From Anaeromassilibacillus senegalensis (GTDB lineage Bacteria > Bacillota > Clostridia > Oscillospirales > Acutalibacteraceae), in assembly GCF_001261775.1 (NCBI RefSeq), contig NZ_LN868537.1:434001-498000 (forward strand): 64,000 nucleotides of DNA, read 5' to 3'. The notes under the pieces are model-generated. The model was not told where the DNA came from. It saw nothing but the letters and a program-made list of their open reading frames with translations, and did not search any database. This document shows, one piece after another, positions 58,724-64,000 of this stretch. The translations under genes were made by a program, and so were the position numbers. The number at the start of each line of letters is the position of its first letter. The first letter of the stretch is position 1.

Positions 58724-60381
58724 CTTGGCGTCAAATCGCGGCACTCTTCGAGAAAATAGAACTGCGCCTGATCGCGTCCCTGAAACGGAATCTGGCTGCA
58801 CACAAGCGCTGGGAGTGCGACGAAGGTTTTAAGTGGCCTGCCTGGCAGGCGGAGAAACTTCATAATCTGGAACGCTTTCGTAAGGAAAATCAGGAGATTT
58901 TAAATGAGTACCAGAACGTGATTGATGAAGAAACACAGGCCATGTTGCAGGCGCAGTTTGCAGAGGGTGCGGAAGCACCCGAAGAAAGCCTCCCTGAACC
59001 CACTTTCTTCGGCGTCAATGAGCCGCGATTAGAAAACCTGATCGAGGATATCCAACATGTGGAGGGGAAAGCCGAAAGCGCTGCACTGCGCATGATGGAC
59101 GACGTCTATCGTCGGACCATACTGCAGGCGGAAACGGCTATGTCGGCAGGTGCGGTAACTTTGCCGCAGGCGATCGACCTGGCGGTCAAAGACTTTTTAG
59201 AACGTGGGATCACCTGCATTGAGTACAAAGACGGCAGCCGCCACAATATCACCGATTATGTCCAGATGGCTCTGCGCACAGCGGCAACGCGTTCCTACCT
59301 GCAAGGGGAGGCACAACGCCGGGAAGATCTGGGAATCGATACCGTACTGGTCAGCCAGTACGGGCAGTGCTCAGAAACCTGCCTCCCCTGGCAAGGGCGC
59401 GTATACATTGACGATGTTTGGGGGAGCTGGAACGGGGAACGGGCGGGAGACCGAGGGAAAAGCGTAAACGGAAAATGGTATCCGTTGCTTTCTGTGGCTG
59501 TGAAAAACGGGCTTTTTCACCCCAATTGCCGCCACACGCTCTCCACCTGGTACGAAGGGATCAGTACGGTGCCGGAGCCGATGGACGCTAAAAAAATCCG
59601 CAGGGACGCCGCTCTTGAGCAAAAACAGCGGGCGATAGAACGGAACATCCGACGCCTGAAACGCCTCTCAGAGGGCACGCAGGAGCCGGAAAAAGCGAAA
59701 GAATACCGAAGGCAGGTCAAACAAGCCCAGAAAGAGCTGCGGGACATTATCGCGGAGCACGACGACGTATTGCGCCGCGACTATTGGCGTGAAAAGACCT
59801 ACGGTGTGCCGGAGGTTGAAAAGCCCGCAAAAACTGCTATACTGAGGGATATAAACACAGACTATCTGCCGGTGACCAATGCTGCAATCCAGCGTGTGCC
59901 GCTGTTAAAATCATCTCTACTGACAGACCAACAGAACAAGGAACTGCGGAAAAAGCACAGGGATCTTTTGAGATACGTTCAGGAAGATGCGGTCGGCACA
60001 GAAGCGGTTGCCTCGTATGACATGCAGCTTACGGAGCTGAACTGTTGGAAAGGGACGGAGGAGGGGAAGGTGAAACCTCCCAGAGAATCGGTCCCTTATA
60101 TGGTCATTCACAATCATCCAAGCGACGGTATTTTGGCGGTCGACGATCTTTTGGAGATGCTGCGGCAAGACAACCTGCTGCTGATCACAGCGATTGGAAA
60201 CGCTGGCCATGTCAGTATGATGGAACGACTTCCGAATAACGATCCGGGCGCCTATTTGGGTTTTGTTGTCCAGGAGGCCGCCCGGAAATCCGGCTGGGAC
60301 CCCTCGCCGGAAGAGTGGGTGGAATTCACAGAACATATTTTGAAAGCGGGGAAAGACTATGGCTTCAGGTTTATCCGATGA
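58720..60381 (+). CDS. Minor capsid protein 2 (MuF-like) with C-terminal JAB-like domain
   Basis: In this 553-residue protein, residues 1-285 are a phage minor capsid protein 2/SPP1 gp7-like region (ALRTAATRSYLQGEAQRREDLGID, then FHPNCRHTLSTWYEGI). A coiled coil follows (310-355). From about 385 a separate domain carries MVIHNHPSDGILAVDDLLEM with H464-x-H466 and D475/D476, a JAB/RadC-like metal motif. MuF proteins with C-terminal effector domains are known as phage-carried toxins, so this domain may be an enzyme delivered with the DNA. Its identity is inferred from motif only. Confidence 0.8.
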   Translation: MTWRQIAALFEKIELRLIASLKRNLAAHKRWECDEGFKWPAWQAEKLHNLERFRKENQEILNEYQNVIDEETQAMLQAQFAEGAEAPEESLPEPTFFGVNEPRLENLIEDIQHVEGKAESAALRMMDDVYRRTILQAETAMSAGAVTLPQAIDLAVKDFLERGITCIEYKDGSRHNITDYVQMALRTAATRSYLQGEAQRREDLGIDTVLVSQYGQCSETCLPWQGRVYIDDVWGSWNGERAGDRGKSVNGKWYPLLSVAVKNGLFHPNCRHTLSTWYEGISTVPEPMDAKKIRRDAALEQKQRAIERNIRRLKRLSEGTQEPEKAKEYRRQVKQAQKELRDIIAEHDDVLRRDYWREKTYGVPEVEKPAKTAILRDINTDYLPVTNAAIQRVPLLKSSLLTDQQNKELRKKHRDLLRYVQEDAVGTEAVASYDMQLTELNCWKGTEEGKVKPPRESVPYMVIHNHPSDGILAVDDLLEMLRQDNLLLITAIGNAGHVSMMERLPNNDPGAYLGFVVQEAARKSGWDPSPEEWVEFTEHILKAGKDYGFRFIR

Positions 60382-60535
60382 GCGCCGAAAACAGTTGAAA
60401 AAGATAGCGTCCATGGCAGAACATTACCCTATGGATTCGGATGAGATGAACATGCTGGACGGCGGCGGGGATCTGCTCAGAAAATGCGCTACGCTTGCCC
60501 AGGAATTACTCGATAAAAATACCGCCAAGCCGTGA
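60359..60535 (+). CDS. Small protein overlapping the minor capsid gene end
   Basis: This 58-residue protein has its ATG 23 bases before the upstream stop, with GGGGAAAG as site. Acidic and helical (SDERRKQLKKIASMAEHYPM, then DLLRKCATLAQELLDKN). It is followed at once by a terminator. Being coupled to a capsid protein with an extra enzyme-like domain, it could be its partner or immunity protein. There is no family evidence. Confidence 0.55.
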   Translation: MASGLSDERRKQLKKIASMAEHYPMDSDEMNMLDGGGDLLRKCATLAQELLDKNTAKP

Positions 60536-60555
60536 GGCCGGGCGGTATTTTTATG
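60515..60555 (+). terminator. Intrinsic terminator before scaffold gene
   Basis: The perfect stem AAAAATACCGCC / GGCGGTATTTTT (60515-60526, 60541-60552) ends in a T-run. It overlaps the stop of the small gene and limits read-through into scaffold and capsid genes. Confidence 0.8.
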
Positions 60556-60628
60556 CCCAAAACATGCTGACGGCATAAAACTCTGCAAGGGAATTTAAGC
60601 CGACAGGCTATAAAAGGAGCGGAAAACA

Positions 60629-61222
60629 ATGCGTGATACGTACATGGAACCCAATATCCAACTGTTTGCCGAGAAGCCGGAGGACGGCGAAGAGACAAAG
60701 CCTGCGGGTACGCAGGAAGACGAAACCGAAGAAACGGAAACCGGCTTACCCAAATCGCAGGAGGAACTTGACCAGCTGATCAACGAGCGCCTTCGCCGCG
60801 CGAAAAAAGATTGGGCGAAGAAAATCCAATCCAAGGCACCGGAAGGTGAACCGAAAGTGCAACAGACATCTCAGGCGACCGATGCGCCGCCAGTTAATCT
60901 GGAAACTGACGCTATGCGCATGGAGCTGCTGCAGAGCCGCGCGGAACTGGCCGCCTACCGGGCGAACGTGAAGTCAGAAGCAGTGGAGGACGCGGTTGTG
61001 CTGGCCATGCGTCAGGTGGAAAAGGATGGCGATGATCTGGACGACGAAACCATAGCCGAGGCATTGAAAAACATCCTCAAAAGGCACCCGGAGTGGAAAA
61101 AAGAGGATGAGAAAAAACAGGGCAGCGGATTTAAAGTTGGTGCCGGGAAAAAAGATTCCCTGGGCGCGGACGATGATACGCTGTCCTCCATCTTTGGTAA
61201 TGTAAAGAAACTGAAAGGATGA
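60629..61222 (+). CDS. Scaffolding protein (DUF4355/gp20-like)
   Basis: This 197-residue protein is very acidic and helical: NIQLFAEKPEDGEE at the N-terminus, KSQEELDQLINERLRRAKKDW and ELLQSRAELAAYRANVKSEA in the centre, and LGADDDTLSSIFGNVKKLKG at the end. This is the pattern of the DUF4355 scaffold family before the capsid gene. It guides prohead assembly and leaves. Confidence 0.85.
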   Translation: MRDTYMEPNIQLFAEKPEDGEETKPAGTQEDETEETETGLPKSQEELDQLINERLRRAKKDWAKKIQSKAPEGEPKVQQTSQATDAPPVNLETDAMRMELLQSRAELAAYRANVKSEAVEDAVVLAMRQVEKDGDDLDDETIAEALKNILKRHPEWKKEDEKKQGSGFKVGAGKKDSLGADDDTLSSIFGNVKKLKG

Positions 61223-61228
61223 TTTTAA

Positions 61229-62122
61229 ATGGCAGTATATGATTATGCGGAACTGTTCACCCGTCAGCTTGCGCAGAAATACGAAAGGGAACTGTGCTCC
61301 GACGCACTTACCAAAAGCAACTTAGGGGTGCAGTTTATCAACGCACAGACAATCAAACTTCCGCGTATGACCCTGAGCGGATACAAGGACCACACCCGCA
61401 CGCCGGGCTTCAACGCCGGCACACTGTCCAACGACTGGGAACCGAAAAAGCTGGAGCATGACCGCGACGTGGAATTCTTCATCGATCCGATGGACATCGA
61501 CGAAACCAATCTGGTCACGTCCGTAGCGAATATCCAGAACACCTTTGAGGAGGAACAGGCGATCCCGGAAAAGGATTCTTATCGCTTCTCCAAACTGCAT
61601 GCAGAGCTGTTGCAATACAGCGTGACGCCGGATTCCACGGCGATCACCGCGCAGAATATTTTGGAGATGTTCGACGAGTATATGGCCAAAATGGACGAGG
61701 CCGGCGTCCCGGAAGAAGGCCGTATCATCTACGCAACGCCCGCGGTGAGGAAGGTTATCAAAGAGGCAGAGGGTGTACAGCGCATGATGGGTGTCACGTC
61801 CGTCGGCGGCATCAACCGCCAGGTGCACAGCCTGGATGATGTTCAGATCAAGATGGTTCCGGCCGCCCGCATGAAGACGAAGTATGACTTTACCGCTGGG
61901 TGCGTTCCGGCTTCTGATGCAAAGCAGATTAATTTCATTCTCCTGCATCCGTCTGCGGTCATTTGTCGGGATAAGTACAGCTATATCAAGCTGTTCACGC
62001 CGGGCACCGACAGCCGCACCGCCGACGGATACCTGTACCAGAACCGTAATTACGGAGACTTGTTCCTGATTGAGCGGAAGGTTGCGGGTGTTGTAATGAA
62101 TGCGAAAGCTGCGGGCGCATAA
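61229..62122 (+). CDS. Major capsid protein (HK97-fold)
   Basis: This 297-residue protein contains YDYAELFTRQLAQKYERELCSDALTKSN, then IKLPRMTLSGYKDHTRTPGF and a central EEQAIPEKDSYRFSKLH, as in coat proteins of Firmicute siphophages next to DUF4355 scaffolds. It follows scaffold by six bases. It is unrelated to the gpE-type capsid of prophage A. Confidence 0.88.
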   Translation: MAVYDYAELFTRQLAQKYERELCSDALTKSNLGVQFINAQTIKLPRMTLSGYKDHTRTPGFNAGTLSNDWEPKKLEHDRDVEFFIDPMDIDETNLVTSVANIQNTFEEEQAIPEKDSYRFSKLHAELLQYSVTPDSTAITAQNILEMFDEYMAKMDEAGVPEEGRIIYATPAVRKVIKEAEGVQRMMGVTSVGGINRQVHSLDDVQIKMVPAARMKTKYDFTAGCVPASDAKQINFILLHPSAVICRDKYSYIKLFTPGTDSRTADGYLYQNRNYGDLFLIERKVAGVVMNAKAAGA

Positions 62123-62136
62123 CAGGAGGGATTGAC

Positions 62137-62370
62137 ATGAAAGCAGTAAAAGCGAATAAGGAATACACGATCGACGAAGCACGGAAGGCACAGTATATCA
62201 AGGACGGCTTCGATATCATCGGTGATGACGGAAAAGTGGTACAGCAGGGGGCGGGTAAAACCGTCCCCTTTGCAAAATATCAGGCGGCGCTCGATGAGAA
62301 CACAGCACTGAAGCAGCAGGTGGAAGACCTGCGGACGATGCTTGCTGAAAAAGAGACGCCTAAAAAGTAA
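62137..62370 (+). CDS. Small head-region protein
   Basis: This 77-residue protein is preceded by ACAGGAGGG. It has a compact N-terminal KANKEYTIDEARKAQYIKDGF domain and a C-terminal helix AALDENTALKQQVEDLRTML. It is placed between capsid and connector genes. No definite function; similar short proteins occur at this spot in many phages. Confidence 0.65.
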   Translation: MKAVKANKEYTIDEARKAQYIKDGFDIIGDDGKVVQQGAGKTVPFAKYQAALDENTALKQQVEDLRTMLAEKETPKK

Positions 62371-62384
62371 GCGGTGGTGAAATG

Positions 62385-62756
62385 ATGCGGTATATCTCGC
62401 TGGAAGACTATTGGAGACTGTACCCTGAAGGACAAGCCTCCGTAGAGGAAATGGAACAAGCTGAGGATGACATTGACGCGCTGACGCTTAACCGCATCGT
62501 CGCTCGTGGTATCGAGGCTTTGCCGGAGTTTCAGCGCCGGCTGGTGGTTCGGGCGGTGTGCCGGCAGGCAGAATTCCTGCACGACTACGGGGAGGTTTTA
62601 AGCAATCCGTTATCGTCCTACGGTATCAACGGCGTGTCCATGTCCTGGGACAAGAAAACGTTGGTACCGCGGGGACCGGTGCGGACCACAAACGCCGTAT
62701 ACGCCCTCCTGCAGCAGTCCGGACTTACCTATTGTGGATTGGACGGGAGGGGATAG
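62385..62756 (+). CDS. Head-tail connector (adaptor) protein
   Basis: This 123-residue helical protein (EMEQAEDDIDALTLNRIVARGIEAL, then RLVVRAVCRQAEFLHDYG) is in the position of the SPP1 gp15/HK97 gp6 adaptor that docks on the portal. An ATG at 62382 just before is also possible. Confidence 0.7.
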   Translation: MRYISLEDYWRLYPEGQASVEEMEQAEDDIDALTLNRIVARGIEALPEFQRRLVVRAVCRQAEFLHDYGEVLSNPLSSYGINGVSMSWDKKTLVPRGPVRTTNAVYALLQQSGLTYCGLDGRG

Positions 62757-62759
62757 CAT

Positions 62760-63107
62760 ATGGCAAAATGGCCTAAGCTTGTTCCTCCCGCCGCTTGCAA
62801 CACGCCGATCACCGTGCGGCTGCAGGAAGGCGTGGAGGACGACGGCAGCCCAAAATATACCGTGGTGTGGGAAGGCAAGTGCAATTACTCCGAAAAATCC
62901 CGGCAGGTGCTGGATGAAAAGCGGCAGCTAGTGGAGCTGCAGGCCCGCACGTTGATCGATGGGGACATTGCCCCGGGGCAGGATATCGCAGGCGAAGCGG
63001 AGATCACGTCCGTAGGATCTCCTGGGGTTATACGGCGTATTTATAGCGCATCCCGTGCGCGGTATCCCGACGGGACAGTGAATTTTACACAGCTGGAGTT
63101 GATGTGA
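62760..63107 (+). CDS. Head closure (stopper) protein
   Basis: This 115-residue beta-rich protein (PITVRLQEGVEDDGSPKYTV, VVWEGKCNYSEKSRQVL) lies after the adaptor, as the SPP1 gp16 stopper does. Assignment is by position, size and fold-like pattern. Confidence 0.6.
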   Translation: MAKWPKLVPPAACNTPITVRLQEGVEDDGSPKYTVVWEGKCNYSEKSRQVLDEKRQLVELQARTLIDGDIAPGQDIAGEAEITSVGSPGVIRRIYSASRARYPDGTVNFTQLELM

Positions 63108-63108
63108 T

Positions 63109-63486
63109 ATGCCCGGCATCCAAATTGTGTTGGATCAGGTTGCAATTGCCCGTCTGGGAGAGGCTGCGGAACGTGCGGCGAGGATGGCGATAGACGCCCT
63201 GAAGACAGACGTTGTATCCGCGCAGGTGATGCCCTATGATATGGGCGACATGCAGGACACCCAGACATTCGTGGACGTTATACGCGAAGGGGACCGGATT
63301 CTGGCCACGCTGACCACCGGTGCCCCGCAGGCCCGCCGGCTTTACTATCACCCGGAGTACAATTTCCAGAAGGGCAACAATCCAAACGCCGGTGGGTTGT
63401 GGTTGCAGCCCTGGTTGAATGGAGAGAAGAAGAGTTTCGTTCAAGATGCGTTCGCAGAGTTCTACCGGAAGGAGGCGGGATTGTGA
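63109..63486 (+). CDS. Minor capsid/tail completion protein
   Basis: This 125-residue protein contains ERAARMAIDALKTDVVSAQVMPYDMGDMQDTQTFV and YYHPEYNFQKGNNPNAGG...W, the pattern of the Firmicute minor capsid protein family located between stopper and tail terminator. It is likely a tail completion protein. Confidence 0.75.
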   Translation: MPGIQIVLDQVAIARLGEAAERAARMAIDALKTDVVSAQVMPYDMGDMQDTQTFVDVIREGDRILATLTTGAPQARRLYYHPEYNFQKGNNPNAGGLWLQPWLNGEKKSFVQDAFAEFYRKEAGL

Positions 63487-63893
63487 TGCTGATGCTGAAG
63501 CAGGTGGCAGAATGGATCAAAGAAATTGATACAGAACTGCCCGGTTGCATTGCCGTCGGGACAATTGACGGAAACAAAGAAAAATATATCGGCGTCTACA
63601 ACGACCCGAACGCCTCCGGAAAGCAGCGCGTCTGCCTCGGGGGCATAGCGCAGACAACGTACCGGGAAAAGCGCGTCACGCTGCTGGTGCATTGGACAAA
63701 CTCGGCGGTACAGGCGGAAAAAAAGGCCGCGGAGCTATATGAAAAGCTCTGCGGCCGATCCGGATTTCAAATCGGTGAAGTGAAAATTGTGTACTTGGAT
63801 CCCGGTGCGGCGCCTGTCTCTGTGGGACGAGATGTGCGGGGTATATACGAGTACGTTATAAACATGAAGATCATTTATGAAAGGATGGGATGA
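63483..63893 (+). CDS. Minor capsid/tail terminator protein
   Basis: This 136-residue alpha/beta protein (KQVAEWIKEIDTELPGCIAVG, EKRVTLLVHWTNSAVQAEKK, IYEYVINMKIIYERMG) is in the tail-terminator position just before the tube gene. The GTG at 63483 is seven bases after GGAGG; an ATG follows at 63486. Confidence 0.65.
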   Translation: MMLMLKQVAEWIKEIDTELPGCIAVGTIDGNKEKYIGVYNDPNASGKQRVCLGGIAQTTYREKRVTLLVHWTNSAVQAEKKAAELYEKLCGRSGFQIGEVKIVYLDPGAAPVSVGRDVRGIYEYVINMKIIYERMG

Positions 63894-63894
63894 C

Positions 63895-64000
63895 ATGGCT
63901 AAGACAGGTGTATTCCCGGTTTTTGACAACAAATTTAAAATTGGGACTAGTGGCAGATCGAGCGCGGACTCCGACATGGTGACCATCAAGGAGATGGAAA
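63895..64000 (+). CDS. Tail tube protein, 3' end outside window
   Basis: Only 35 residues are visible (MAKTGVFPVFDNKFKIGTSG...). Start and position match the major tail tube protein that follows the terminator gene in such phages. AAAGGATGGG precedes the ATG. Confidence 0.6.
   Translation, partial: MAKTGVFPVFDNKFKIGTSGRSSADSDMVTIKEME

Overview
The window looks like the chromosome of an anaerobic Firmicute (Clostridia, Oscillospiraceae-like). Shine-Dalgarno sites are strong and purine-rich, GTG and TTG starts are common, intrinsic terminators are frequent, and the phage families are typical of gut Clostridia. The organism cannot be named from sequence alone. Almost everything is mobile: two prophages in the same orientation with a defence block between them, apparently stacked at a tRNA-Ser(GCT) locus.

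Prophage A (before base 1 to about 32,280) is a chimeric contractile-tailed phage. The early genes (1-5,540) comprise small DNA-binding and Cys-rich proteins, a PAPS-reductase-like protein, an HUH replication initiator, RecU, a DUF6378 protein, an XRE regulator and a late activator. A GC-rich lambda-type head module follows (6,052-13,354: Nu1/GpA terminase, gpW-like protein, portal, ClpP-like protease with nested scaffold, gpD-like decoration protein, gpE-like capsid). A less GC-rich P2/Mu-type contractile tail comes next (13,379-28,943), then amidase, holin and a terminator, and finally an SGNH-hydrolase appendage protein.

The defence block (32,455-45,548) holds a lone Mrr-like nuclease, a type I R-M operon on the minus strand whose hsdR is interrupted by one in-frame amber codon, and a 1,927-residue DUF4011-helicase-Vsr-DUF3320 protein (Hhe-type architecture) behind its own promoter. 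It ends at two repeated tRNA-Ser 3' fragments, each followed by a terminator.

Prophage B (46,051 to beyond 64,000) starts with a tyrosine integrase next to the att fragment; its N-terminal zinc ribbon is out of frame. A repressor with divergent promoters follows, then an early module nearly identical to that of prophage A. After rep, where prophage A carries recU-DUF6378-XRE, prophage B carries a six-repeat CRISPR mini-array with leader, promoter and terminator but no cas genes. One spacer encodes the same catalytic-motif peptide as the SGNH tail hydrolase of prophage A. Beyond the array lie a late activator, a promoter-terminator leader and a PBSX/SPP1-type packaging and head module, including a minor capsid protein with a JAB-like C-terminus and a small overlapping gene. 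The window ends in the tail-tube gene.
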